Source: Helcococcus bovis (GTDB lineage: Bacteria; Bacillota; Clostridia; Tissierellales; Peptoniphilaceae). Taken from it: a DNA stretch of 64,000 nt. A program made the translations under genes and the position numbers. The first letter of the stretch is position 1; the number at the start of each line of letters is the position of its first letter. The stretch lies in NCBI RefSeq assembly GCF_046035435.1, contig NZ_JBFNFH010000007.1; one strand, 5' to 3'. Shown here in pieces: positions 41,026 to 51,094 of the stretch. The notes under the pieces are model-generated. The model was not told where the DNA came from, did no database searches, and saw only the letters and a list, made by a program, of their open reading frames with translations.

Positions 41026-41280
41026 CTACATAGATTCTAACTCCTTGTAAATTTCAGCATTTACATTAGTTTTAAGGTGGCGATTCAATATTTTTTTTGA
41101 AATAGCACTATCTATACAATTTTTATTTTTACAAATATACGCCCCTCTACCATTAAGTTTTCCGCTATGATCTATACTAATATTCCCTTCTTTATCTTTT
41201 ACAATTCTGATTAATTCATCTTTAGTTTTTTGCTCTTTGCAAACTATACATTTTCTTAATCTTAAATTTTGTTTATTCAT
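41026..41280 (-). CDS. ylxR: YlxR family RNA-binding protein
   Basis: 84 residues of the DUF448 family, with C-I-V-C in the N-terminal half and the conserved G-R-G-A-Y-I-C segment. YlxR binds RNA or nucleoid and modulates RNase P or transcription in some species. It overlaps nusA by 8 nt. The L7Ae-like YlxQ gene often found next to it is absent here; infB follows directly. Confidence 0.93.
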   Translation of the reverse strand: MNKQNLRLRKCIVCKEQKTKDELIRIVKDKEGNISIDHSGKLNGRGAYICKNKNCIDSAISKKILNRHLKTNVNAEIYKELESM

Positions 41281-42439
41281 TTATTTCATCCAAAACAATT
41301 TCTTCTTGAATATCTTCATTTTCTAAAATATTTTCATTTAAGTCAGATATTTCATTGTCTGAATTTTCTTTTTCTGATAATTTTAATTCTTCAAGTTCCT
41401 TAAGTACTTCATCTTTTTTACTTTCAGGCTTAATATCTATTTTCCAATTTGTTAATTTAGCTGCTAATCTAACGTTTTGTCCCTCTTTACCAATAGCTAA
41501 TGACAATTGGCTATCTGGAACAAATGCAACTGCTTCTTTTTTATCAGAATCAATATAAACATCTACAACTTCAGCAGGAGATAATGCATTTGAAATATAT
41601 ACTTTCATATCTTTACTCCATACTACAATATCTATTTTTTCACCATTTATTTCTTCAACTATAGAATTAACTCTAGCCCCTTTCATACCTACACATGCAC
41701 CAACAGGATCAATAGAGCTATCTTCCGCATAGACTGCTATTTTAGTTCTATATCCTGCTTCTCTTGAGATTGACATAATTTCAACTGTTCCTTGACTAAT
41801 TTCAGGTACTTCTATTTCAAATAGTTTCGCAACAAACTCAGGTGCTTTTCTTGATAGAATAATTTGAGCTCCTTTACTTGTTTCCTTTACTTCTTTTACA
41901 TATAGCTTAACTCTGTCTCCTGGTTTAAATGTTTCACCTTCAACTTGTTCCTTTTCTGGTATATATCCTTCTGATTTTCCTAAGTCTACATATATATTTT
42001 TATAATCAACTCTTTGTATCATACCATTGATTATATCTTTCTCTTTATCAATATAACTTTCATAGATAACTTTTCTTTCAGCATCTCTAATATATTGAAT
42101 TACAATATTTCTTGCTTTTTGTGCTGCTACTCTTGCAAAATTTTTAGGAGTAACTTTTATTTTAATTTCTTTACCAACTTTTGCTCTTTTATTATGTTCT
42201 AATGCTTCATCTAAAGTAATTTGATTGTTAGGGTATGTTACTTCTTCTACAACTTCTTTAACAGCAAGTACTTTAGTATCGCCAGTTTCTTCATTTATAC
42301 TAATTTCTACATTTGTGCTATCAAAATTTTCTTCAAAACTTTTTTCTAAAGCTTTTTCAACTGCAGTAATTATTTCTTCTTTTTTTATACCCTTTTCTTT
42401 TTCAATTTCATCTAAAGCTTTTATAAATTCTTTATTCAT
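41273..42439 (-). CDS. nusA: Transcription termination/antitermination protein NusA
   Basis: 388 residues: an N-terminal RNA-polymerase-binding domain, S1 (about 130-200), then two KH domains (GACVGMKGARVNSI and LAIGKEGQNVRLAA), and a short acidic tail. It lacks the C-terminal acidic repeats of proteobacterial NusA, as is normal in Firmicutes. A start at 42439 is set by AGAGGAT upstream; eight earlier codons in the open frame have no support. It follows rimP with 8 nt between. Confidence 0.96.
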   Translation of the reverse strand: MNKEFIKALDEIEKEKGIKKEEIITAVEKALEKSFEENFDSTNVEISINEETGDTKVLAVKEVVEEVTYPNNQITLDEALEHNKRAKVGKEIKIKVTPKNFARVAAQKARNIVIQYIRDAERKVIYESYIDKEKDIINGMIQRVDYKNIYVDLGKSEGYIPEKEQVEGETFKPGDRVKLYVKEVKETSKGAQIILSRKAPEFVAKLFEIEVPEISQGTVEIMSISREAGYRTKIAVYAEDSSIDPVGACVGMKGARVNSIVEEINGEKIDIVVWSKDMKVYISNALSPAEVVDVYIDSDKKEAVAFVPDSQLSLAIGKEGQNVRLAAKLTNWKIDIKPESKKDEVLKELEELKLSEKENSDNEISDLNENILENEDIQEEIVLDEINE

Positions 42440-42447
42440 GATATCCT

Positions 42448-42909
42448 CTAAAACTCTAGCCAAATTTTAATTAGGCTTATATCCTTTCTATTTAATACTA
42501 CTTCTCCAATATTTTCACTTAATAATTTAATTTCATCAGAATTATATTCTTTTAATTCTCCAATATAATCTTTCAAACCATTTACTTTTTTATATAAGTG
42601 AACTTCAATTATTTCTCCAACATTTCTTCTTAAATCATCATCTGTTTTTAATGGTCTATTTAAATCAGGAGATGACACCTCAAGATAATAATGTACATCA
42701 ATAGGATCTATTTCATCTAATTTAACATCCAAATAACGAGATACTTTTTCACAATCATCTATATCTATTCCATTTTCACTATAGATATAAAATCTTAAAT
42801 AATTCTCATAATTTTCTTTAATAAATTCAATGTCAACTAGTTCATATCCCATATCAATAATGCTTGGTTCAAATTCAAGTTTTAATTTTTCAATTAAATT
42901 TTTTGACAT
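42448..42909 (-). CDS. rimP: Ribosome maturation factor RimP
   Basis: 153 residues with the two-domain RimP fold; conserved signals include the Y-E-L-V-D-I-E-F start region, L-R-F-Y-I, and E-V-S-S-P-D-L-N-R-P-L. It is needed for 30S maturation and normally heads the nusA-infB operon, as here. AAAAGGAG precedes the ATG. Its promoter and leader hairpin are at 42930-43008. Confidence 0.95.
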   Translation of the reverse strand: MSKNLIEKLKLEFEPSIIDMGYELVDIEFIKENYENYLRFYIYSENGIDIDDCEKVSRYLDVKLDEIDPIDVHYYLEVSSPDLNRPLKTDDDLRRNVGEIIEVHLYKKVNGLKDYIGELKEYNSDEIKLLSENIGEVVLNRKDISLIKIWLEF

Positions 42910-42929
42910 TCTCGCTCCTTTTAATGAAT

Positions 42930-43008
42930 AAAGAGTGGACCTTGTATGTCCACTCTTTAGTAACGTTCTATCTGCATATATTATAGCATTTACACATAAT
43001 TAAGTCAA
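42930..43008 (-). promoter_or_regulatory. Promoter and leader hairpin of the rimP-nusA-infB operon
   Basis: -35 TTGACT (43003-43008), 17-base spacer, -10 TATAAT (42980-42985). The leader holds a perfect 11-bp stem AAAGAGTGGAC/GTCCACTCTTT (42930-42958) just before the rimP ribosome-binding site. It could terminate polC transcripts and attenuate this operon. Confidence 0.75.
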
Positions 43009-43010
43009 AT

Positions 43011-46000
43011 TTAGAAACTAAAAAAATCAATCTGATTAGTATCTTGCATTCCATAAAATATATCTGCATTTTCTAATGTTTCAATAGCCGTTTTATTAAT
43101 TTTTGTTCTTTTAATAAAATCTTCTTTAGATATAAATTCACCATTATCTCTTGCTTCAGCAATTCTAAGAGCCATAGATTCAGAGATATTTTCCATAGCC
43201 ATAAGAGGTGGTAAAATTGTATTATCATCTATTACTTCGAATTCTACAGGATGTGATTTGTATAAATCAACTTTTTCCATTTTAATATCTCTGGCATACA
43301 TTTCTTCAGCAAGTTCATAACAATAAAATTCATTATTTATATCTAAATCACCTTCCGATTTTAAGGATGTAATGAACGAAGTCATGTAATCCAATCCTCT
43401 AGATATATGAGTATATTTGAAATCTGAAATTGCATTTGTAAAGTATACAGCATAAAAATATGCTGGATGATGCACTTTAAAATATGCAATTCTAAAGCTC
43501 ATCATAACATATGCAACAGCATGTGCCTTTGGAAACATATATTGAATTTTTTGGCATGATTCAATATACCAATCAGGTACATTACATTTTTTCATGTCAA
43601 CTATCTGTTCATCAGATACACCTTTGCCTTTTCTAACTTTTTCCATTATATCAAATGATAGCTTCTTATCTAATCCCTTTTCAATCAAATAATTCATGAT
43701 GTCATCACGAGTACAAATAGCACTTCTTAAATTACATATTCCCTGTCTAATAAGTTCTTGTGCATTTCCAAGCCATACATCTGTTCCATGTGAAAGTCCA
43801 GAGATACGGATTAATTCTTCAAATGTTGTAGGTCTTGTATCTGCAAGCATTCCTCTAACAAAATTAGTACCGAATTCAGGAATTCCAAGTGATCCATCTT
43901 TTATATTTGTATATTCGTGTTTTATATTTAGTTTTTCCGTTGAACTAAATATACTCATAGTATCTTTATCATCCAAAGGTACTTCAACAGCATTTACTCC
44001 ACTTTTATCAGATAGTAATCTTATTATTGTGGGTGCGTTATGTCCCAATAAATCTAGTTTCAATAGATTTTTATCGATAGCATGATAATCAAAATGAGTC
44101 GTAATTATCCCAGTTTCCTTCTTATCGGCTGGATATTGTACAGGTGTAAAATCTTCTATATCTTTATTATCCGGAACAATTATAAGTCCACCAGCGTGCT
44201 GACCTGTTGTACGTTTCACTCCAGTAATATATCTTTTTACTCTGTTAATATTTGCGTTATCTAATTGAATTTTTTCATCATCCGGATAAAATTCTTTATA
44301 TTTTCTAGCCATACCGTATGCAGTTTTTTCAGCAATTGTACCTAGTGTACCAGCTCTAAATACTTTTCCTGGTCCAAAAAACTTTTCAGTATATTTATGA
44401 ATTTTTGATTGATATACAGAAGCAAAATTTAAGTCGATATCCGGTTCTTTATCCCCTTCAAATCCTAAAAAAACTTCAAAAGGTATATCAAATCCTTCTT
44501 TTCTCATTTCACTTCCACATTTTGGACAAATTTTATCCGGTAAATCTACACCACATGAATATTTATCGTCTTCATTAAATTCAACATGCTTACAATTTTC
44601 ACATATATAATGGGCAGGAAGCGGATTTACTTCGGTTATATCAGCCATTGTAGCTGCAAAACTAGAACCAACACTCCCTCTTGAACCTACTAAATATCCC
44701 TGCCTATTAGATTCCCTAACCAATTCTTGAGCGATTACATATAAAGATGCATAACCATTTCCAATAATTGAATTTAATTCCCTATTTAATCTGCTTTCAA
44801 CTAATTCTGGCAAATCATCTCCATAAATACTTCTAGCTTTTTCAAACGACTCAGTTTGTAGTCTTTCAACTGCTTTTTCAATATTTGGTGGAAATGTACC
44901 ATCTGCAATAGGTGAAATGTTTTCAATCATATCATTTAATTTGTAAGAATTTTTAACTACAACATCATAAGCTTTTTCATCACCTAAATACGAAAATTCA
45001 TTTAACATTTCCTGTGTATTTTTTAAATAAAACGCTCCCGAATTGTCTTGACTTCTCTTTCTCGGATAATTTTTTAATACATTTCTAAATGGATAATCTT
45101 TTTTATCTATATAATAAACATCTCCCATGGCAACAGCAGGAATATTTAATTTTTCTGCAATATCAATTAATTTAGTATTAATTTGTTTTAAATGTTCTTC
45201 ACTTCTTATATATCCTCTTTTAATTAAATAATAACTAAAATCTAAGGGAATTAATGATATAAAATTAAAGAACTTAGCTTCATTTATTAAAATATCTTCA
45301 TCATAATTTAATGAAATCAAATTAAATAATCTGCTCTTGTAATTTCCAGTTCCTATCAATATACCTTCTCTAAGTTCTTCAAGTACATTTAGTGGTATAC
45401 TTGGATCCCTATGATAATATTCTAGATTTGATTTTGAAACTATAATATATAAATTTTTTAATCCAACTTTATTTTGAACGTACAATAGACCTTGATATTC
45501 CTTATGTTGTGCTACATTATATTCAACATCCATTTTATTTATATTATTATCAAATTTTACACCTAATTCATCAAGTTTTTTTAACATTTTTATAAAAACT
45601 TCTGCAGTAGCTCTAGCATCATCACTAGCTCTATGGTGATTTAATAAATTAACTTGATAATGTTTAGTTAAAGTATCAAGTTTATGATTTTTAAAATCAG
45701 GGTTTAAGGCTCTAGATATATACATAGTATCTGCATAAATTGGCTTAAATTCAAGATTCATTTCACTTGTTTTAGCTAATATAAACTCAACGTCAAATTC
45801 AGCGTTATGTGCTACTAAAATTGTGTCTTTTGTAAATTCTAAAAATTTTGGAAGTACTATATCAATTGTATCAGCATTTACAACCATATCATTTGTAATA
45901 CCTGTAAGCTCAGTAGTAAAATCACTTAATGGCTCTTTAGGATTTACAAATTCCTCAAAAACTTCTATAATTTCACCATTTCTGATTTTCACGGCACCAA

Positions 46001-47210
46001 ATTCAATTATTTTATCTGTAAAATTAGATAAACCTGTTGTTTCCAAATCAAATACAACATAGTCTTTATTATCAATAGGTAAATTATAATAATTTCTCAA
46101 TATTGTCATTTCTGAATCAATAAAATTAGTCTGTAATCCTAAGTTAAGTTTTATTCCACTTGATTTAGCCACCTTATAAATTTCTGGATAAGCTTGCACA
46201 TTAAATAAATCGGAAACACCTACATTTTGATGTCCCCAAGTTTTTAGAGTCTTAAATAGAGATGAAATCTCAACAACTGATTCGGAATTAGTATATTTAG
46301 TATGAATGTTAAATTCAATTCTCTTTTCTTGAGATAAATCTTGTCTAACAGGTAATATTGTTTGCTCAATACTTGTAACATTTAGTATCGATGATTTTTC
46401 CCATTCATCATACGCATATATTCCAGATATAATAACATCCAAACCATTTTTAAAATTTTCTAAAAAGTCATCAATTTTATCACTTCTAACAAAAATCTTA
46501 CACGAAATAGCATAATATCCATTATCTAAAGAAAATTTAACAAAACATCCGGATTTAACCGCTCTACTTTCAAGATCATAAACTTTACCTTTTACTTTAA
46601 CTTTATTTGTGTCATTAACTAAATCTTCTAATTCAGTAAAATTTGCAGGTACACTTTTTGTAAAACCATAAGAAAACATATCCCCTTTTTCTGAAGCTTT
46701 TTTAACTGCTTCCTTCTCTTGCTTCTTATCCTCTTTTTCTTTAGCTTTTTTTATTTGTGATAGTATTTCCTGTTCTTTCTTTTTTGCAATTTTTTCTATT
46801 GCCTCTTTATTATCAATACTATTTTCTAGAAATTCTACTTCAATATCTAATTTAGATACTTTTTCTTTAAATCTAATAAATATATCTTTGCCTTCATAAA
46901 ACTGTTTTTGATTCATGTGTAATAAATAAATCTTGAATTTCGGATCATTATATTCATACTTTAATGATGGAAAAACTTGTGAAAAATAGTCAAATATCTC
47001 CTTTAATGTAAATATTGTAATTTCAATATTTACACCATAATTATCTAATACATTATTAAAATATGTCTTAATATCATCCAAATCAACATCATCTTTAGAA
47101 AGTAATTTTATATTAAGTTCATTTTCAATTTTAAAAAACGAAACTTCATCTAAAAAAAGTCTCGTTTTATTGTTTTTATTATATTCATCTAAAAATTCGA
47201 TAAATTGCAT
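43011..47210 (-). CDS. polC: DNA polymerase III PolC (Gram-positive type)
   Basis: 1399 residues: N-terminal domains, an OB fold (about 200-300), a split PHP domain, a DEDD exonuclease with FDLETTG, AHNAEFD and HRASDDA, then the polymerase with a zinc knuckle (CENC, CPKC), PDIDLNF and an R-A-G-T-L-G-T motif. It is the leading-strand replicase with built-in proofreading. The PHP metal ligands look degenerate: NIHT for HLHT, SDL for TDH, and GDVYY for GDVHY. Start at 47210 with GAAGGG. It is the last gene of the rpsB-to-polC series. Confidence 0.96.
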   Translation of the reverse strand: MQFIEFLDEYNKNNKTRLFLDEVSFFKIENELNIKLLSKDDVDLDDIKTYFNNVLDNYGVNIEITIFTLKEIFDYFSQVFPSLKYEYNDPKFKIYLLHMNQKQFYEGKDIFIRFKEKVSKLDIEVEFLENSIDNKEAIEKIAKKKEQEILSQIKKAKEKEDKKQEKEAVKKASEKGDMFSYGFTKSVPANFTELEDLVNDTNKVKVKGKVYDLESRAVKSGCFVKFSLDNGYYAISCKIFVRSDKIDDFLENFKNGLDVIISGIYAYDEWEKSSILNVTSIEQTILPVRQDLSQEKRIEFNIHTKYTNSESVVEISSLFKTLKTWGHQNVGVSDLFNVQAYPEIYKVAKSSGIKLNLGLQTNFIDSEMTILRNYYNLPIDNKDYVVFDLETTGLSNFTDKIIEFGAVKIRNGEIIEVFEEFVNPKEPLSDFTTELTGITNDMVVNADTIDIVLPKFLEFTKDTILVAHNAEFDVEFILAKTSEMNLEFKPIYADTMYISRALNPDFKNHKLDTLTKHYQVNLLNHHRASDDARATAEVFIKMLKKLDELGVKFDNNINKMDVEYNVAQHKEYQGLLYVQNKVGLKNLYIIVSKSNLEYYHRDPSIPLNVLEELREGILIGTGNYKSRLFNLISLNYDEDILINEAKFFNFISLIPLDFSYYLIKRGYIRSEEHLKQINTKLIDIAEKLNIPAVAMGDVYYIDKKDYPFRNVLKNYPRKRSQDNSGAFYLKNTQEMLNEFSYLGDEKAYDVVVKNSYKLNDMIENISPIADGTFPPNIEKAVERLQTESFEKARSIYGDDLPELVESRLNRELNSIIGNGYASLYVIAQELVRESNRQGYLVGSRGSVGSSFAATMADITEVNPLPAHYICENCKHVEFNEDDKYSCGVDLPDKICPKCGSEMRKEGFDIPFEVFLGFEGDKEPDIDLNFASVYQSKIHKYTEKFFGPGKVFRAGTLGTIAEKTAYGMARKYKEFYPDDEKIQLDNANINRVKRYITGVKRTTGQHAGGLIIVPDNKDIEDFTPVQYPADKKETGIITTHFDYHAIDKNLLKLDLLGHNAPTIIRLLSDKSGVNAVEVPLDDKDTMSIFSSTEKLNIKHEYTNIKDGSLGIPEFGTNFVRGMLADTRPTTFEELIRISGLSHGTDVWLGNAQELIRQGICNLRSAICTRDDIMNYLIEKGLDKKLSFDIMEKVRKGKGVSDEQIVDMKKCNVPDWYIESCQKIQYMFPKAHAVAYVMMSFRIAYFKVHHPAYFYAVYFTNAISDFKYTHISRGLDYMTSFITSLKSEGDLDINNEFYCYELAEEMYARDIKMEKVDLYKSHPVEFEVIDDNTILPPLMAMENISESMALRIAEARDNGEFISKEDFIKRTKINKTAIETLENADIFYGMQDTNQIDFFSF

Positions 47211-47222
47211 TATTACACCCTT

Positions 47223-48224
47223 CTAGAATAGTGAGATTACATCTTTAATTGTAACTAATAAAATTAGTCCAAGTAAAAATATAAATCCTACGATAGTAAT
47301 TCTTTCTTCAAATTTTCTGTTTATCGGTTTACCAAGTACCATTTCACAAATAATAAATAGTAATTTTGAACCATCAAGTGCTGGTATTGGCAATAAATTA
47401 AAGAAACCTAAATTAATTGAAATCATTGCAGAAAACATTAAAAATGCTTTAAAACCATGATTTACAACTGTTCCAACTTGTTTTATAACACCAACTGGTC
47501 CGGATAATTGATTTAAACCTAAAGCACCAGATACTAACCCTCTCAATCCATTCCAAATTTCTCCCATCATATAAAATGTCATATAGAATGAATATTTTAA
47601 ATTACTTAAAATGCTACTTTCTAATAATGGTGAAATTCCTATTACTTTTTGTCCATTTTGCACACTAGGTTTTAAGTTGACAGAAATTTCTTTTCCATCT
47701 CTTTCTAATAAGATATTAAAATTTTCTTTTGAAGATCTTAATTCTGAAATCAATTCAAGAAAAATATGTATATTTTTATCATTAACTTTTAAGATCTTAT
47801 CACCCTGTTTAATTTCTGCTATTTGTGCTGGAGAATTATTTGCAACTGTACTAATAGTTGTTGTTGGAGTCCCATTTACTGCATTAATACCAAAAAATAC
47901 AATTACTGCAAACAGAAGGTTGATTCCTGGTCCTGCTAAAATTGTAATGAATTTTTTCCATGGTTTAGAATTATTATAACTTCTTTCATCATCTGAATCA
48001 CTTTCTTCACCTTCCATCATAACATATCCACCAATTGGTAAAGCTCTTAATGAATAAAGCGTTTCTACACCTTTTTTACTATATATTGATGGTCCCATAC
48101 CAATTGAAAATTCATTAACTTTTATGCCTGATAATTTTGCGCCTGTAAAATGTCCAAGTTCATGTATTGTGATTAAAAATAAAAACATTAATAATCCAAT
48201 GATAATATTTATTGCTGTACTCAT
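47223..48224 (-). CDS. rseP: Site-2 (RIP) metalloprotease RseP/RasP
   Basis: 333 residues: zinc motif HELGH in the first membrane helix, a PDZ domain (about 110-190), and the L-D-G motif of the conserved membrane segment near the C-terminus. It cleaves anti-sigma factors and leftover signal peptides in the membrane. Its ATG shares a base with the cdsA stop. The cdsA-rseP-polC order is common in Firmicutes; dxr, often between them, is absent. Confidence 0.94.
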   Translation of the reverse strand: MSTAINIIIGLLMFLFLITIHELGHFTGAKLSGIKVNEFSIGMGPSIYSKKGVETLYSLRALPIGGYVMMEGEESDSDDERSYNNSKPWKKFITILAGPGINLLFAVIVFFGINAVNGTPTTTISTVANNSPAQIAEIKQGDKILKVNDKNIHIFLELISELRSSKENFNILLERDGKEISVNLKPSVQNGQKVIGISPLLESSILSNLKYSFYMTFYMMGEIWNGLRGLVSGALGLNQLSGPVGVIKQVGTVVNHGFKAFLMFSAMISINLGFFNLLPIPALDGSKLLFIICEMVLGKPINRKFEERITIVGFIFLLGLILLVTIKDVISLF

Positions 48225-49006
48225 TATAACCTCAAATTAATAATCATTATGTATACTAAAGGTGCAACAAAAAGTAATGAATCAAATCTATCCATTATTC
48301 CACCATGTCCAATAAGTATACTTCCGTAGTCTTTAATATCTGCTTTTCTTTTTATGAATGATGCAAATAAATCTCCAATTTGTGAAATAATTGAAAATAT
48401 TACAGCAAATCCATATAAAAATAAATCTTGGTTTAAATTAAATATATTTATAAAAATATAAGTAAATATTATTCCTCCTAAAATTCCACCTAAAGCACCC
48501 TCTATAGTTTTTTTAGGAGATAGTCTTTCAATTAACTTATGTTTACCAAATAATATACCTATAGCATATGCGAGTGTATCTGTAAATGATGGCAATGCAT
48601 AGGCATAAAAAATCCATTTAGTATCTCTTAAATTTAATATTAGTATATAAGGAACTGTTATATATAAAATTATAAAGATATTTCCCAATATATCATTTAC
48701 TCTACATTCACTCTTAAATATAATAAGTGATAATATAATTATATTTATAAAAATATATAAGCTTAAGGTAATTTTAACATCATATAATAAAGTTGATGAA
48801 ACAAGTAAACTGTTAAATATGTATAATACCTTTTCTTGAATACCATATTCTAACTTTTTTAATGCTTTTGATAATTCATAAATAGCTATATTTGATAAAA
48901 TAAGTATTCCAAATGTAAGAATTGGATTATTTAGATAAATCATTCCTAATATAACAAATATTAAAATGATACCTGTAATAATACGTTTTAATAAATTATT
49001 TTTCAT
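48224..49006 (-). CDS. cdsA: Phosphatidate cytidylyltransferase
   Basis: 260 residues with about seven membrane helices and the family signature K-R-x4-K-D-x-G-x2-x-x-G-H-G-G-I-M-D-R (IKRKADIKDYGS, GHGGIMDR). It makes CDP-diacylglycerol, the precursor for PgsA encoded elsewhere in this window. It overlaps uppS by 11 nt and rseP by one base, so the set is translated as a unit. Confidence 0.95.
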   Translation of the reverse strand: MKNNLLKRIITGIILIFVILGMIYLNNPILTFGILILSNIAIYELSKALKKLEYGIQEKVLYIFNSLLVSSTLLYDVKITLSLYIFINIIILSLIIFKSECRVNDILGNIFIILYITVPYILILNLRDTKWIFYAYALPSFTDTLAYAIGILFGKHKLIERLSPKKTIEGALGGILGGIIFTYIFINIFNLNQDLFLYGFAVIFSIISQIGDLFASFIKRKADIKDYGSILIGHGGIMDRFDSLLFVAPLVYIMIINLRL

Positions 49007-49736
49007 TTAATCCACCAAACCTTCTATTTCTATTGATAAAATTAAGAATAGAACTTTTGAATTCTTCTTCGCCATAATCTGGCCAATATATTTTTGGAAA
49101 ATCAAATTCTGAATATGCTATTTGATATAACATAAAATTAGATAAGCGTTTTTCTCCACCTGTTCTAATCAATAAATCTGGATCAGGTATTTCTGAAGTA
49201 TATAAATATTTAGATAAAGTAGTTTCATTAATATCATTTTGATTTAAATTTCCAGATTCTATTTCAGAAACTATATTTCTAATTCCGTAAGCAATTTCAT
49301 CTCTTGAACCATAATTTAGTCCAATATTTACAGTTAAACCATTATTATCTTTTGTCTTATTTATAGCATATTCAACTGCTTTTCTACTTGAATACGGAAG
49401 TTTACTTATATCTCCCATTATAGTTAATCTTACATTATTTTGAATTAACCTATTTAGTTCATTTTTTATAAATGTATTTAATATCGAAAATAAAGTTGAC
49501 ACCTCTATTTGAGGTCTCTTCCAATTTTCAGTAGAAAAAGCGTATAGACTTAAATATTTAATTTCTAATTTTTTTGCAACTTCAATAATTTCAATAACTT
49601 TTTGCATTCCTGCACTATGTCCCTTACTTCTTTCAAAGCCTCTTTCTTGAGCCCATCTTCCATTACCATCCATTATTATTGCAATGTGATTTAATGAACT
49701 ATTTTTTATTAATTCAATTAAATTTCTATCATCCAT
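48996..49736 (-). CDS. uppS: Undecaprenyl diphosphate synthase
   Basis: 246 residues with IMDGNGRWAQERG, R-x4-GH and the LLIRTGGEKRLSNF segment of cis-prenyltransferases. It makes the C55 lipid carrier for peptidoglycan. AGGA precedes the ATG. It lies 19 nt after frr and overlaps cdsA by 11 nt. Confidence 0.96.
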   Translation of the reverse strand: MDDRNLIELIKNSSLNHIAIIMDGNGRWAQERGFERSKGHSAGMQKVIEIIEVAKKLEIKYLSLYAFSTENWKRPQIEVSTLFSILNTFIKNELNRLIQNNVRLTIMGDISKLPYSSRKAVEYAINKTKDNNGLTVNIGLNYGSRDEIAYGIRNIVSEIESGNLNQNDINETTLSKYLYTSEIPDPDLLIRTGGEKRLSNFMLYQIAYSEFDFPKIYWPDYGEEEFKSSILNFINRNRRFGGLNEK

Positions 49737-49755
49737 ACGCTTCCTACCTATTAAA

Positions 49756-50313
49756 TTATATTGTTAATAATTCTTTTTCTTTTTCTTTAGTAACTTCATC
49801 TATTTTCTTTACAAACTCATCAACTAAATCTTGAACGTCTTTTTCTAAAACTTTTTTATCATCTTCAGAAATTTCTTTATCTTTTTCAGCTTTTTTGATA
49901 TCATCAATCATTTCACGTCTATAGTTTCTAATTCCAATTTTAGATTGTTCACCTTTAGCCTTAACTTCTTTAACAAGATCTTTACGAGTTGATTCATTTA
50001 ATTCTGGGAAAGGCAATCTTATAACTTTACCATCATTTGAAGGTGTAATACCTAATTCGGATGCTAAAATTGCTCTTTCAATATTTTTTAATTGAGATGC
50101 ATCCCATGGCTGTATAACTAATAATCTTGCTTCAGGAACTGTAATAGTAGCAGCATTTTTAATAGGTGTTTCTGTTCCATAGTAATCAAAATGAATATTT
50201 TCTACTAATGATGGGTTAGCTCTACCAGCTCTAACAGAATTTAAATTATCTTTATATCCTTTTAAATGTTGTTCTAAATGTTTTCTTCCATCTTTAATTA
50301 AATTATTTATCAT
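49756..50313 (-). CDS. frr: Ribosome recycling factor
   Basis: 185 residues from the ATG at 50313, exactly the family's usual length, with the SVRAGRANPSL segment and GPxE-like helices. With EF-G it splits post-termination ribosomes. GGAGGAG is seven bases upstream; the longer open frame adds eight unsupported codons. It overlaps pyrH by 11 nt. Confidence 0.96.
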   Translation of the reverse strand: MINNLIKDGRKHLEQHLKGYKDNLNSVRAGRANPSLVENIHFDYYGTETPIKNAATITVPEARLLVIQPWDASQLKNIERAILASELGITPSNDGKVIRLPFPELNESTRKDLVKEVKAKGEQSKIGIRNYRREMIDDIKKAEKDKEISEDDKKVLEKDVQDLVDEFVKKIDEVTKEKEKELLTI

Positions 50314-51022
50314 TTTCTCCTCCAACAATAGTACCAATTCTTTCGCCTTTTACGACTTTTACTAAATTTTCAGGATTATCAATACCAAAAACAACTAAAG
50401 GCATGTTGTTATCTCTACAAAGTGATGTTGCAGAGGCATCCATAACTCCTAAATTCTTAGTTAATATTTCTTTATATGATAATTCATCATATTTTACTGC
50501 ATCATCAAATTTATTTGGATCTTTATCATATATTGCATCTGTACCTGTCTTACCAATTAATATTGCATCAGCCCCAATTTCCAAAGCTCTTAATGCTGAT
50601 GTAGTATCAGTTGAAAAATATGGATGACCTGTACCTGCAGCAAATATAACTACTCTTCCTTTTTCTAGATGTCTGATTGCCCTTCTTACTATAAATGGCT
50701 CTGCAACTTCATTCATTTGGATAGCAGTTTGAACCCTTGTTTCTAAATTAATCTTTTCTAAGGCAGCTTGTACTCTCAACGCATTCATAACTGTTCCTAA
50801 CATACCGATGTTATCAGATACAGTTCTATCCATATCGTCTTGATTTCTTCCTCTCCAGAAATTTCCACCACCTACTACAATACCAATTTCAACATTTAAA
50901 TCATGTACTTCTTTTATAGTTTTAGCTATATTGTTAATTGCATTATCATCCATTCCAAAGCCTTTGCCACCTGCTAGTGCTTCTCCACTTAATTTGATAA
51001 GAACTCTTTTATTAATATACAT
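50303..51022 (-). CDS. pyrH: UMP kinase
   Basis: 239 residues, amino-acid-kinase fold: KLSGEALAGGKGFG, IVVGGGNFWRGR and the T-D-A-I-Y-D-K-D-P segment. It phosphorylates UMP to UDP. GGAGA precedes the ATG. It follows tsf with a hairpin between and overlaps frr by 11 nt, the conserved tsf-pyrH-frr order. Confidence 0.96.
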   Translation of the reverse strand: MYINKRVLIKLSGEALAGGKGFGMDDNAINNIAKTIKEVHDLNVEIGIVVGGGNFWRGRNQDDMDRTVSDNIGMLGTVMNALRVQAALEKINLETRVQTAIQMNEVAEPFIVRRAIRHLEKGRVVIFAAGTGHPYFSTDTTSALRALEIGADAILIGKTGTDAIYDKDPNKFDDAVKYDELSYKEILTKNLGVMDASATSLCRDNNMPLVVFGIDNPENLVKVVKGERIGTIVGGENDK

Positions 51023-51054
51023 ATTGTATCTCCATAAATTTATATACAGTAAAA

Positions 51055-51077
51055 GAGAACATAAAATGTTCTCTTCT
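51055..51077 (-). terminator. Hairpin between tsf and pyrH
   Basis: AAGAGAACA/TGTTCTCTT, perfect 9-bp stem; the T run on the minus strand is short, so it may attenuate or mark processing rather than terminate. Confidence 0.45.
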
Positions 51078-51094
51078 TAGTAATCGTGAATATA

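Noticed and set aside
43696..46062. Several open frames antisense to polC, and similar ones antisense to ftsK, pnp, infB and nusA
   Set aside because: They are shadows of conserved genes, with no independent start signals and unnatural composition.
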